DNA from: Rhodococcus sp. 4CII
Lineage (GTDB): Bacteria > Actinomycetota > Actinomycetes > Mycobacteriales > Mycobacteriaceae
Direction: 5' to 3'
Assembly (NCBI RefSeq): GCF_014256275.1
Contig: NZ_JACCFE010000002.1
Span: 2,604,001-2,668,000 of the forward strand
DNA: 64,000 nucleotides
A model generated the notes under the pieces. It saw only the letters and a list, made by a program, of their open reading frames with translations. It did no database searches and was not told the origin of the DNA. Positions 35,276-45,062 of the stretch are shown here, piece by piece (the stretch's first letter is position 1; every line of letters begins with the position of its first letter). Made by a program: the position numbers and the translations under genes.

Positions 35276-37069
35276 TCACTCGCCGGTCACGGACTGGGTG
35301 GGCGAATGCAACTTCTCCAGCGTCTTTCCCTCACCCAGGTACATGTGCACGCCGCACGGCAGGCACGGATCGAAACTGCGGACGGTCCGCATGATGTCGA
35401 TGCCCTTGAAGTGCTCGCGGTCGTTCTCCTCGAAGATCGGCTGACCCTGCACCGCATCCTCGTACGGTCCCGGTGTCCCGAAGCTGTCGCGGGGGTTCGC
35501 GTTCCACGGGGTCGGCGGATAGGGGTGGTAGTTCGCGATCTTGCCGTCGCGAATCACCATGTGGTGCGACAGGACTCCGCGCACCGCCTCCGTGAAGCCG
35601 CAGCCGATGCCCTCGTCGGGGACCTCGAACTTCTCCCACGTCTTCGTGTGCCCGGCCCGGATCTCGGCGATCGCCTTCTCCGCGAAGTGCAGCGCGCACG
35701 CCGCCGCGTAAGCCTGGAAGTAGGTTCGCGCCCGGTCCCGCTCGATCGTGTTGCTGCCGTACTGCGGAATCTTCCATTCCAGTTCGACCGGGCCCTTCAG
35801 CGCGGTCTTCGGCAGGTTGATCTTCACGCTGTGCCCCGTCGACTGCACGTACCCGATGTCGACGAGCCCCGCGAGGGCCGTGCTCCAGAGCCGGGCCAGC
35901 GGTCCGCCACCGGTGTCCAGCGCGAGATGGTCGGTGCCGTCGAACCACCGCGGCGACATCACCCAGCTGTACTTGTCTTCCATGTCGCGTTTCTGCGGGT
36001 GCGGGTTGGTGTGCTGATTCCACGGGTGCCTGCGGTCCACCGGGTTTCCCAGCGGATCGTTCTTCACGAACATTTCCTGATCGGTCCAGTCGTCGTAATA
36101 CGAACTGCCCAACAGGATTCGGATACCGAGATTGATGTCGACGAGCGACGTGGTCACCAGTTTGCCGTCCACGATGACGCCCGGTGTCACGAACATGGCC
36201 CGCCCCCACTTCTCCATGTCCTTGTAAGAGAAGTTGCACACCGCCGGATCCTGGAACGACCCCCAGCAGCCGAGGAGGGTGCGGCGCAAGCCGACCTTCT
36301 CGTACCCCGGCATCGCCTCGTAGAAGAAGTCGAACAGGTCGTCGTGCATGGGCACGACCTTCTTCATGAACTCCACGTACCGCATCAGCCGCGTCGTGTA
36401 GTCGGTCATCAGCTGGATCGTCGCCACCGTGCCGACACCACCCGGATACAGGGTGGACGGGTGCACGTGCCGACCTTCCATGAGACAGAACATCTCTCGT
36501 GTCCACCGGCTGACCTGCAGGGCCTCCCGATAGAACTCACCCGTGAACGGGTTGAGCGAGCGCATGATGTCGGCGATGGTCTTGTAGCCGTGCTCGCCGG
36601 CATGCGGCGCCTGGGCCTTCTCGGCCTGCGCGAGTACCCCCGGATTGGTCTCGGAGACCATCTTCTCGCAGAAGTCCACGCCGACCAGATTCTCCTGGAA
36701 GATGTTGTGGTCGAACATGTATTCCGCGGCCTCACCGAGGTTGACGATCCACTCGCCGATATGCGGGGGCTTCACACCGTACGCCATGTTCTGGGTGTAA
36801 CACGAACACGTCGCGTGGTTGTCACCACAGATGCCGCAGATGCGGCTCGTGATGAAGTGGGCGTCGCGGGGATCCTTACCCTTCATGAAGATCGAATAGC
36901 CGCGGAAGATCGACGAGGTGCTGTGGCACTCCACCACTTCCTTCTGCTTGAAGTCGATCTTCGTGTAGATGCCCAGGCTGCCCACGATGCGCGTGATCGG
37001 ATCCCACGCCATTTCGACCAGGCCGTCGGATTCGGACTTGTGCGAGGGTTCCGGAATGATCGTTGTCAT
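35276..37069 (-). CDS. hhyL: [NiFe]-hydrogenase large subunit, group 1h
   Basis: A 597-aa catalytic subunit (HucL homologue). The L1 motif RICGICGDNHATCSC has nickel-ligand cysteines at about residues 78 and 81; the L2 motif DPCLPCGVH lies near the C-terminus and is followed by about 22 residues for removal by the maturation protease. I start at the ATG giving MTTIIPEPSH, which lacks the upstream MRGTS. Group 1h enzymes oxidise H2 at atmospheric levels and tolerate oxygen, feeding electrons to the respiratory chain during starvation. Confidence 0.95.
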   Translation of the reverse strand: MTTIIPEPSHKSESDGLVEMAWDPITRIVGSLGIYTKIDFKQKEVVECHSTSSIFRGYSIFMKGKDPRDAHFITSRICGICGDNHATCSCYTQNMAYGVKPPHIGEWIVNLGEAAEYMFDHNIFQENLVGVDFCEKMVSETNPGVLAQAEKAQAPHAGEHGYKTIADIMRSLNPFTGEFYREALQVSRWTREMFCLMEGRHVHPSTLYPGGVGTVATIQLMTDYTTRLMRYVEFMKKVVPMHDDLFDFFYEAMPGYEKVGLRRTLLGCWGSFQDPAVCNFSYKDMEKWGRAMFVTPGVIVDGKLVTTSLVDINLGIRILLGSSYYDDWTDQEMFVKNDPLGNPVDRRHPWNQHTNPHPQKRDMEDKYSWVMSPRWFDGTDHLALDTGGGPLARLWSTALAGLVDIGYVQSTGHSVKINLPKTALKGPVELEWKIPQYGSNTIERDRARTYFQAYAAACALHFAEKAIAEIRAGHTKTWEKFEVPDEGIGCGFTEAVRGVLSHHMVIRDGKIANYHPYPPTPWNANPRDSFGTPGPYEDAVQGQPIFEENDREHFKGIDIMRTVRSFDPCLPCGVHMYLGEGKTLEKLHSPTQSVTGE

Positions 37070-37141
37070 CGACGTGCCTCTCAATGCTCCACGGCTGAGG
37101 TTTCGAGGTCGGCGGACGCCCCGCCGGTACCTCGAGCGGGA

Positions 37142-38197
37142 CTACCAGGTGCGTGTGGCGCCCGTGGTCAGTTTCGTACCGCGACTGCGCCAGTGCGGTT
37201 CCTGGTCCAAGGTGCGCTTGGTGATCTTGCGCAGACTCCGGATCGCGGATCCGTACAACCCGGATGCGGCGGTCGACAACCTGCCGCCGGGCGGCTCGTC
37301 CATGAACGGCATGAACTTGTCCGGGAAGCCCGGCATCGTGCATCCGATGCAGATACCACCCACATTCGGGCACCCACCGACACCGTTGATCCAGCCCCGC
37401 TTCGGGACGTTGCACTTCACGACGGGACCCCAGCACCCCAGCTTCACGATGCACTTGGGCGACCCGTACTCGGTGGCGAAATCACCCTGCTCGTAGTAAC
37501 CGGCGCGGTCGCAGCCCTCGTGCACCGTGGCCCCGAACAGCCACTGCGGACGCAACGCATCGTCGAGCGGAATCATCGGCGCCTGATCGGTGGCCATGTA
37601 CAGGAGATACGTCAGCGTCTCCGACAGATTGTCCGGCTGGATCGGGCACCCGGGAACGCAGACGATCGGGATGCCGGCCTTCGACTTCCAGTCCCAGCCG
37701 AGATAATCGGGAACACCCATCGCACCGGTCGGATTACCCGCCATCGCATGGATACCGCCGTACGTCGCGCACGTCCCCACCGCGACGACCGCCGTCGCCT
37801 TCGGAGCGAGACGATCGAGCCATTCGCTCGTCGTCACCGGTTGGCCCGTCTCGGGATTGTTGCCGAAACCGCACCAGTAGCCCTCGTCGTGAAGTTGCTC
37901 GTTGGGGATCGAGCCCTCCACCACCAGGACGAAGGGTTCGAGCTCACCGCGGTCCGCCTTCCAGAACCATTCCAGGAAGTCGTCGGCGCCGCCCTCTGGG
38001 CCATTTTCGAAGTCGATAAGCGGCCAGTGCACGGCCACTTTGGGCAGGCCCGGCAGGGCCCCCAGGGCAATCTCCTCGACACTGGGCTGCGTCGCCGCTG
38101 TCAAGGCCACCGAATCGCCGTCGCAACTGAGTCCCGCATTGATCCACAGCACGTGAATCAGGGTGTCCTCGGCGTTGATTGCTTCCTGTGTCGGCAT
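37142..38197 (-). CDS. hhyS: [NiFe]-hydrogenase small subunit, group 1h
   Basis: A 351-aa electron-transfer subunit without a Tat signal, so the enzyme should stay on the cytoplasmic side. The first cluster motif reads SCDGDSV (C25, D28): Asp occupies the position of the second Cys in the usual CxxC, which is the 3Cys-1Asp proximal cluster known from the Ralstonia eutropha actinobacterial-type hydrogenase. Further ligands appear in GTCATYGG, VPGCPIQPDNL, HEGCDRAGYYEQG, CIVKLGCWGP, KCNVPKRGW, GCPNVGGICIGC. Start at the ATG giving MPTQEAINAE. Confidence 0.95.
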   Translation of the reverse strand: MPTQEAINAEDTLIHVLWINAGLSCDGDSVALTAATQPSVEEIALGALPGLPKVAVHWPLIDFENGPEGGADDFLEWFWKADRGELEPFVLVVEGSIPNEQLHDEGYWCGFGNNPETGQPVTTSEWLDRLAPKATAVVAVGTCATYGGIHAMAGNPTGAMGVPDYLGWDWKSKAGIPIVCVPGCPIQPDNLSETLTYLLYMATDQAPMIPLDDALRPQWLFGATVHEGCDRAGYYEQGDFATEYGSPKCIVKLGCWGPVVKCNVPKRGWINGVGGCPNVGGICIGCTMPGFPDKFMPFMDEPPGGRLSTAASGLYGSAIRSLRKITKRTLDQEPHWRSRGTKLTTGATRTW

Positions 38198-38357
38198 ATC
38201 AGGTCGCTTTCCGGAGTGAACACAACTCCTGTCGCCACCGGAGTCGACCGTCGGCCCACCTGTGTGGCGCTGATATTTATTTAGCTCCGCCGTCGAGCGG
38301 ATGTCAACGGTCCCCGGCGCGTCGCACCGCACGTGGCGAGGAGGTCGTGTAGAGGTC

Positions 38358-39155
38358 TCACTGCGACGCAATCCAGTCGTACCACCGCTGCATGCCCTGG
38401 CCGGTCGTCGCCGACAGCGTGATCATCTGCAGGTCGGGGTTCACCGACCGGGCATATTTCGTGCACAGGTCGACGTCGAAGTCCACGTACGGCAACAGGT
38501 CCGCCTTGTTCACGATCACCAGGTTCGCCGCAGCGAACATGTGCGGATACTTGAGCGGCTTGTCCGTCCCCTCGGTCACCGAGATCACCACCACCCTGCT
38601 CTTCTCGCCGAGATCGAACAGTGCCGGACAGACGAGGTTGCCCACGTTCTCGATGAACAGCAACGAGTTCGGCTCGGGGTCGAGGGCGGTCAGTGCGTCG
38701 CGCATCATCTCCGCGTCGAGATGACACCCGGCCCCCGTGTTCACTTGCACCACAGCACAACCCGTCGCCTTGATGCGGTCGGCGTCGAGCATCGTCTCCT
38801 GATCGCCCTCGACCACCGAGACGGGCCGCTGCCCACCGATGTCGGCGATGGTCCGCTCGAGCAGCGTCGTCTTCCCCGACCCCGGCGAGCTCATCACATT
38901 CAGCGCGAGCACCCCGCGTCCGGCCAGCCAGCCGCGGTTGCGCTCGGCCGTGAGGTCGTTCTTCGCCAGCACCTTCTGCTCGAGCGTGATCGTCTCTATC
39001 GGGTGCTCGTGGGGGTGTTCGTGAGAGTGCAAGTGCTCGTGGTCGTGCGGGTGCTCGTGGTCGTGCGGGTGCTCGTGGTCGTGCGGGTGCTCGTGGTCGT
39101 GGGGCACCGTGATTCTGGTTCCGGTCTCGTCTCCGCATCCACAGGTGGCACACAT
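38358..39155 (-). CDS. hypB: Hydrogenase nickel incorporation GTPase HypB
   Basis: A 265-aa protein. It begins MCATCGCGD, the CxxCxCG-type high-affinity nickel site, then has a histidine-rich stretch (residues 16-50) of four HDHEHP-type units for nickel storage. The SIMIBI GTPase domain follows: P-loop SSPGSGKTTLLERT, metal site NTGAGCHLDAEM, IENVGNLVCPALFDLG and NKADLLPY. The ATG at 39155 is 5 bases after hypA. Confidence 0.95.
   Translation of the reverse strand: MCATCGCGDETGTRITVPHDHEHPHDHEHPHDHEHPHDHEHLHSHEHPHEHPIETITLEQKVLAKNDLTAERNRGWLAGRGVLALNVMSSPGSGKTTLLERTIADIGGQRPVSVVEGDQETMLDADRIKATGCAVVQVNTGAGCHLDAEMMRDALTALDPEPNSLLFIENVGNLVCPALFDLGEKSRVVVISVTEGTDKPLKYPHMFAAANLVIVNKADLLPYVDFDVDLCTKYARSVNPDLQMITLSATTGQGMQRWYDWIASQ
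39033..39104 (-). repeat. Tandem 18-bp repeat encoding the HypB His-rich segment
   Basis: Four consecutive copies of an 18-base unit (39033-39050, 39051-39068, 39069-39086, 39087-39104; the last has one substitution), each encoding HDHEHP or a variant. Copy number could change by slippage without altering the frame. Confidence 0.9.
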
Positions 39156-39160
39156 ATCCG

Positions 39161-39490
39161 TCAGCTCACTTCCATCGAGAGGATTCGCAATTCCCGGCCC
39201 GACGTGACCTCCACGTCCGCACTTCCGCACGGGCACAACAACACCAGGTCCGTGAGCACGAAGTCGTCACCGCATTCCCGGCAGTGTGCACCGCCCGGGG
39301 TGTGGTCGATGTCGAGGCGGGCGCCGTGCGCGACGGTCCCTTCGGTGACCAGTTCGAAACAGAACTGCATCGAATCAGCGACCACCGCCGTCAACGCGCC
39401 CACCTGCACGCGCACGCTGCGGACCGTCCGTCCCGCGGCGGTTTCGCAGACGGCGTCGACGACGCTCTGGGTGATTGCCAACTCGTGCAT
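39161..39490 (-). CDS. hypA: Hydrogenase maturation nickel chaperone HypA
   Basis: A 109-aa HypA. The ATG at 39490 gives MHELAITQSVVDAV with the nickel-binding His2; a GTG one codon upstream would spoil that motif. The zinc ribbon is CRECGDDF and CPCGSADV. First gene of the hydrogenase operon, and it works with HypB in nickel insertion. Confidence 0.93.
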   Translation of the reverse strand: MHELAITQSVVDAVCETAAGRTVRSVRVQVGALTAVVADSMQFCFELVTEGTVAHGARLDIDHTPGGAHCRECGDDFVLTDLVLLCPCGSADVEVTSGRELRILSMEVS

Positions 39491-39545
39491 CACGGCCTCG
39501 TTCAGGACTCGGCACCTGTCGATTCGAGGGTAGCGCTTCGCGCCC

Positions 39546-39580
39546 GTGAGTACTTGTCAACCGCTGCGGTTGACAAGGAC

Positions 39581-39584
<4 letters not shown>
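39546..39584 (-). terminator. Hairpin terminator downstream of fadA6
   Basis: 18-base arms (39546-39563 and 39567-39584) pair with one mismatch around a 3-base loop; the arm core is CTTGTCAACCG. The hairpin overlaps the fadA6 stop codon and precedes hypA, so it separates the steroid operon from the hydrogenase operon. Confidence 0.7.
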
Positions 39585-40729
<1,145 letters not shown>

Positions 40730-40742
40730 GTGAAACTCCTAG

Positions 40743-41360
40743 TCAATTGTGGGGACTCGCAAGTCCGTCCAGGACGATCGAGAGGTATTGCTTGGCGACG
40801 GTGTCGACCGTGACCGAGCCGCCGGGCCGGTACCAGCGGACGGCCACCCAGGCGGTGTCGCGGAGGAACCGGAAGGCGAGCTCGACGTCGATGTCGGCCC
40901 GGAAGCTGCCGTCCTTCACACCCGCCTCGAGCACACCCATCCACAGCCCGCGGAACTCCGTGTTCAATTCGGACAAATATTCGAAACGCTCGTTGGCGAC
41001 GAGATGCTTCACCTCGTCCTGATAGATCGCGACTGCCGAATGCGACGCGTCGATCGCCTCGTACGACGTGGTGACCAGCGCTTCGAGCGCCGCGCGGCTG
41101 TCGAGTCCGGACGCGACGATCTCGCGGTACTTGCCGAACAGGTCGTCGAGGAAGCCCCGTAGGATCTCGTCGACCATCGATTCCTTGGAATCGAAGTGGT
41201 GGTACAGGCTGCCCGACAGGATGCCCGCGGCGTCGGCGATGTCCCGCACGGTGGTGGCCCGCAGGCCGCGTTCGGCGAACAGGGTGGCCGCGATGTCGAG
41301 GAGTTCGGCCCTGCGTCCGGATTTGCTGGCCGAATCGTCGGCGCCCTGGGGTGGAGTCAT
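40743..41360 (-). CDS. kstR2: TetR repressor KstR2
   Basis: A 205-aa TetR protein; its HTH is TTVRDIADAAGILSGSLYHHFDSKESM, as in KstR2. It binds HIP-CoA (3aa-H-4a(3'-propanoate)-7ab-methylhexahydro-1,5-indanedione-CoA) and then releases its operators. An exact operator palindrome lies 16 bases upstream of its ATG, so it is autoregulated. Confidence 0.93.
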   Translation of the reverse strand: MTPPQGADDSASKSGRRAELLDIAATLFAERGLRATTVRDIADAAGILSGSLYHHFDSKESMVDEILRGFLDDLFGKYREIVASGLDSRAALEALVTTSYEAIDASHSAVAIYQDEVKHLVANERFEYLSELNTEFRGLWMGVLEAGVKDGSFRADIDVELAFRFLRDTAWVAVRWYRPGGSVTVDTVAKQYLSIVLDGLASPHN

Positions 41361-41375
41361 CGTGCCATCCTATCA

Positions 41376-41389
41376 ACCAAGCGCTTGTT
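41376..41389. promoter_or_regulatory. KstR2 operator (kstR2-fadA6 promoter)
   Basis: ACCAAGCGCTTGTT fits the KstR2 consensus AnCAAGnnCTTGnT at every defined position. Confidence 0.92.
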
Positions 41390-41401
41390 AGGGCCTTCGG
41401 C

Positions 41402-41447
41402 CCTGTGCGCCTTTCTGGTTATTCCAGCTACCAAAAAGGCGCACAGG
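41402..41447. terminator. Intergenic repeat hairpin downstream of ipdF
   Basis: 18-base arms (41402-41419, 41430-41447) pair with one mismatch around a 10-base loop. The sequence of arms and loop is closely related to the hairpin at 49103-49170, including GTGCGCCTTTCTGGT and CCAGCTACCAAAAAGG. It lies 5 bases beyond the ipdF stop; a terminator role is likely. Confidence 0.7.
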
Positions 41448-41451
41448 ACGG

Positions 41452-42255
41452 CTACGCCCTCTGCGACGAGATCGACACGACCTCGCCGGTGAGGTAAGTG
41501 GTGTAGTCGCTGGCGAGCATGGCGATGGTGGCGGCGATTTCCCACACCTCCGCGGCCCGGCCGAACGCCTCGTCGGACGCCAGCTTGTCGAGCAGTTCCT
41601 CGCTGGTCACCTTCGCCAGGAACGCGTGCCGCGCGATGGACGGCGCGACGGCGTTGATCCGGACCCCGTACTCCGCGGCCTCGATCGCGCTGCACCGGGT
41701 CAGCGCCATGACGCCGGCCTTCGCCGCCGCGTAGTGTGCCTGCGAGTGCTGTGCCCGCCACCCGAGGACGGACGCGTTGTTGACCAGCACACCGTTGTGC
41801 TCCACTCCCTTGAAGTAGCGCAGCGCGGCGCGGGTGGCCCGGAACGTTCCGTTCAGCGTGATGTCGAGGACGCGGTCCCACTCCTCGTCCGTCATGTCGA
41901 CGAGCGGCGTCTCGCCGCCGAGTCCGGCATTGTTGACCAGGACGTCGATCCGGCCCAGCGCGTCGGCAGCCCCGGCGATCAGGGCGTCCACCTGCTCCGT
42001 GCTGGACACGTCGCACGTCAGCGCCGCGACCGCCTGCCCGGGGAACTCGGCGGCCAGCTTGTCCCTGGTCTCGAGCAGACGCCGCTCGTGCCAGTCCGAC
42101 ACCAGGACGTCGGCGCCCTCGAGCAGGGCGCGACGTGCGGACGCGAATCCGATGCCGGTGCCGGCGGCCGCGGTGACGACGACCTTCTTTCCTTTCAGCA
42201 GATCGTGTCCCGGCGTCTCGACGGGCGCGGTGGCGAGTGGTGAAGTGTCGGTCAC
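41452..42255 (-). CDS. ipdF: SDR oxidoreductase IpdF (HIP catabolism)
   Basis: A 267-aa SDR with TAAAGTGIGFASARRAL, VNNAGLGGETPL and the catalytic YAAAK. In steroid degraders IpdF handles the 5-oxo/5-hydroxy group of HIP-CoA. Its GTG start overlaps the fadE30 stop (GTGA). Confidence 0.88.
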   Translation of the reverse strand: MTDTSPLATAPVETPGHDLLKGKKVVVTAAAGTGIGFASARRALLEGADVLVSDWHERRLLETRDKLAAEFPGQAVAALTCDVSSTEQVDALIAGAADALGRIDVLVNNAGLGGETPLVDMTDEEWDRVLDITLNGTFRATRAALRYFKGVEHNGVLVNNASVLGWRAQHSQAHYAAAKAGVMALTRCSAIEAAEYGVRINAVAPSIARHAFLAKVTSEELLDKLASDEAFGRAAEVWEIAATIAMLASDYTTYLTGEVVSISSQRA

Positions 42256-43472
42256 GGTCGTGCCTCTCGGGGAAGTCCGAGCACGCGCTCGGAGATGATG
42301 TTTCGCTGGATCTCGTTGGATCCGCCGTAGATGGTGTCGGCGCGGGTGAAGAGGAACAGCCGCTGCCATTCGCCGAGTTCGAGGTGTTCGGAATCGGTGA
42401 TGTCGGACGAGGGTCCGGCCGGGGCGAGCAGCGATGCCGCACCCTGCACCTCCATCGCCAGCTGCCCGAGGTCGCGGTGCCAGTTGGCCCACAGCAGTTT
42501 CGCGACGGACGCCTCCGCCCCGGACGTTCCGGCGTCGACCGCCTCGAGGGTGCGCAGCGCGTGCGCGCGCATCACCCGCAGGCCGACCCAGGCGCGGGCG
42601 ATCTTCTCGCGAATGTTCGGGTCGGATGCGGCGCCGGTGGCTTTCGCGAGGTCGACGACACCCTGCAGTTCGCGGGCGAACCCGATCTGCTGCCCGAGTG
42701 TGGAGACGCCGCGCTCGAAAGTGAGCAGGCCCATCGCGACCCGCCAGCCGTCGCCGGGTTCCCCGACCACCAGATCGGCGTCGGTGACGGCGTCGTCGAA
42801 GAACACCTCGTTGAACTCGGACGTGCCGGTGAGTTGCTGGATGGGCCGGACCGTGACGCCGGGCTGGTCGAGGGGGACGAGCAGGAAGCTCAGGCCCTGG
42901 TGCCGCTTCGACCCCGGTTCGGTGCGGCACAGTACGAACGCCCACTGGGCGACGTGCGCGAGGGACGTCCAGACCTTCTGCCCGTTGATCACCCATTTGT
43001 CGCCGTCGCGGCGGGCGGTGGTCGCGACGTTGGCAAGGTCGGAACCGGCGCCCGGCTCCGAGTAGCCCTGCGCCCACAGTTCCGTCACGGTGTTGATTCC
43101 GGGCAGGAAGCGGCGCTTCTGTTCCTCGGTGCCGAACGCGATGAGCGTCGGGCCGAGCAGTTCCTCACCGACGTGACTGACTCGCGCCGGGGCGCCCGCC
43201 CTGGCGTATTCCTGATGGAACACGACCTGCTGCGCGAGGGTGGCGCCGCGTCCGCCGTATTCCTTCGGCCAGCCGAGGCACGTCCATCCCGCGGCGGCGA
43301 GGTGCCGGTCCCAGGCGAGCCGTTCGTCGAAGAACTCGTGCTCGCTGCCGGGGCCGCCCCTGCCTTTCAGCCGGGCGAAGTCGCCGGTCAGGTTGTCGTT
43401 CAGCCACGTCCTGACGGCCTGCGCGAAGTCGTCGTCGGTGATCAGCCCGTCCGGGCTCTCGCTCTGGTCCAC
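42252..43472 (-). CDS. fadE30: Acyl-CoA dehydrogenase FadE30
   Basis: A 406-aa acyl-CoA dehydrogenase starting VDQSESPDG with GTG at 43472; WAQGYSEPGAGSDLANV, NGQKVWTSLAHVA and the C-terminal IYGGSNEIQRNIISERVLGLP are diagnostic. FadE30 introduces the double bond in the propionate side chain of 5-OH-HIP-CoA. Divergent from fadD3 across a KstR2 operator. Confidence 0.9.
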   Translation of the reverse strand: MDQSESPDGLITDDDFAQAVRTWLNDNLTGDFARLKGRGGPGSEHEFFDERLAWDRHLAAAGWTCLGWPKEYGGRGATLAQQVVFHQEYARAGAPARVSHVGEELLGPTLIAFGTEEQKRRFLPGINTVTELWAQGYSEPGAGSDLANVATTARRDGDKWVINGQKVWTSLAHVAQWAFVLCRTEPGSKRHQGLSFLLVPLDQPGVTVRPIQQLTGTSEFNEVFFDDAVTDADLVVGEPGDGWRVAMGLLTFERGVSTLGQQIGFARELQGVVDLAKATGAASDPNIREKIARAWVGLRVMRAHALRTLEAVDAGTSGAEASVAKLLWANWHRDLGQLAMEVQGAASLLAPAGPSSDITDSEHLELGEWQRLFLFTRADTIYGGSNEIQRNIISERVLGLPREARP

Positions 43473-43488
43473 GTCTGTAAGATAACCT

Positions 43489-43502
43489 ACCAAGCACTTG
43501 CT
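43489..43502. promoter_or_regulatory. KstR2 operator (fadE30/fadD3 divergent promoter)
   Basis: ACCAAGCACTTGCT fits AnCAAGnnCTTGnT exactly and lies in the 48-base gap between the two divergent start codons, so one site can control both operons. Confidence 0.93.
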
Positions 43503-43520
43503 AGGTAGGTAGGGAGCCCA

Positions 43521-45062
43521 GTGACCGAACAACCGACAACCACCCCGTCCGCCCTGAAACGGGCCGCACATGAATTCGGCGAGCTCACAGCCGTGGCGGA
43601 CGGCGACGTCCGTCTGACCTTCACACAACTGCACGACCGTGTCCGCGATTTCGCCGCCGCGCTCTGTTCCCAGGGCGTGCAGCCGGGAGCGCATGTCGCC
43701 GTGTGGTCGCCCAATACGTACCACTGGGTTGTCGCCGCGCTCGGCATTCACTACGCCGGTGCGACGCTGGTACCGATCAACACGCGGTACACGCCGACCG
43801 AGGCGGTCGACCTCCTCGACCGCACCAAGGCCACCGCGCTAATGGTCGCGGGCAAGTTCCTCGGCGCCGACCGCTACGCGGCACTGCGGGACGCGTCGAG
43901 CACTCTCGACGTGCCGACCGTCGTGCGCGTTCCCGTCGACGGCGGCGACGCCCCGACACCCGGCGTGTACGACTTCGACGACTTCCTCGCCCTCGCCGAC
44001 GAGGACACCCGGGCCGAGGCGGACGCCCGCGCCGAGGCCGTCTCCCCCGACGACGTCTCGGACGTCATGTTCACGTCGGGCACCACGGGACGCAGCAAGG
44101 GTGTGATGTCGGCGCACCGGCAGACGGTCGGTATCGCCCGGGCGTGGGGTGAGTGCGCGGAGGTGACCGCCGACGACAACTACCTCATCATCAATCCCTT
44201 CTTCCACACGTTCGGATACAAGGCCGGGTTCCTCGTCTGCCTCCTGAACGGCGCGACCGTGGTGCCGATGGCGGTGTTCGACGTGCCGAAGGTGATGGCG
44301 ACGGTGCACGACGAGCAGATCACCGTGCTCCCCGGCGCCCCCACGATCTTCCAGTCGATCCTCGACCACCCGGACCGTCCGCAGTACGACCTGTCCAGCC
44401 TGCGGGTCGCGGTCACGGGCGCGGCAGCCGTCCCGGTGGCGCTCGTCGAACGGATGCAGTCGGAACTGAGTTTCGACGCCGTCCTCACCGCCTACGGGCA
44501 GACCGAGGCGGTGGTGGTCACCATGTGCCGCACCGACGACGACCCGGTGACCGTCTCCACGACATCCGGTCGCGCGATCCCCGGCATGGAGATCCGCATC
44601 GGCGATCAGGGCGAGATCCTCGTCCGCGGCGAGAACGTGATGCTCGGCTACCTCGACGATCCGGAGGCCACCGCCAAGACCGTCGACGCCGACGGCTGGC
44701 TGCACACCGGCGACGTCGGCACCCTCGACGACCGCGGCTACGTCGACATCACCGACCGCCTCAAGGACATGTACATCTCCGGCGGATTCAACGTGTATCC
44801 CGCTGAGGTGGAGAACGCACTTGCCCGACTCGACGGCGTCGCCGAGTCTGCAGTCATCGGTGTTCCCGACGCGCGGATGGGTGAGGTCGGGTGCGCGTAC
44901 ATCGTGGCCAAGGCCGAAATCACCGAGGACACGGTGATCGCGTACTGCAAGGAGCACCTCGCCAACTTCAAGGTGCCCCGATCGGTGCGCTTCGTCGACT
45001 CCCTCCCCCGGAACCCCTCCGGGAAGGTCATGAAAAACGTTCTGCGTGAGGAGAAGAAATGA
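43521..45062 (+). CDS. fadD3: HIP-CoA ligase FadD3
   Basis: A 513-aa AMP-forming ligase: FTSGTTGRSKGVMSAH, INPFFHTFGYKAG, AYGQTEAVV, GWLHTGDVG, DRLKDMYISGGFNVYPAEVE and the NPSGKVMKN lysine. In M. tuberculosis and R. jostii FadD3 converts HIP to HIP-CoA, starting C/D-ring degradation and producing the KstR2 inducer. GTG start after GGGAG; its stop overlaps the next start (ATGA). Confidence 0.93.
   Translation: MTEQPTTTPSALKRAAHEFGELTAVADGDVRLTFTQLHDRVRDFAAALCSQGVQPGAHVAVWSPNTYHWVVAALGIHYAGATLVPINTRYTPTEAVDLLDRTKATALMVAGKFLGADRYAALRDASSTLDVPTVVRVPVDGGDAPTPGVYDFDDFLALADEDTRAEADARAEAVSPDDVSDVMFTSGTTGRSKGVMSAHRQTVGIARAWGECAEVTADDNYLIINPFFHTFGYKAGFLVCLLNGATVVPMAVFDVPKVMATVHDEQITVLPGAPTIFQSILDHPDRPQYDLSSLRVAVTGAAAVPVALVERMQSELSFDAVLTAYGQTEAVVVTMCRTDDDPVTVSTTSGRAIPGMEIRIGDQGEILVRGENVMLGYLDDPEATAKTVDADGWLHTGDVGTLDDRGYVDITDRLKDMYISGGFNVYPAEVENALARLDGVAESAVIGVPDARMGEVGCAYIVAKAEITEDTVIAYCKEHLANFKVPRSVRFVDSLPRNPSGKVMKNVLREEKK

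Noticed and set aside
34991..38284. A 1,097-codon open frame on the plus strand across the hydrogenase genes
   Set aside because: It is antisense to hhyS, hhyL and the NifU-Rieske gene, which have clear family motifs; its translation is Arg/His-rich without domains. It is a high-GC shadow.
39033..39104. Regular repeats that might be a CRISPR array
   Set aside because: Repeats are directly adjacent with no spacers and code for the HypB histidine tract.
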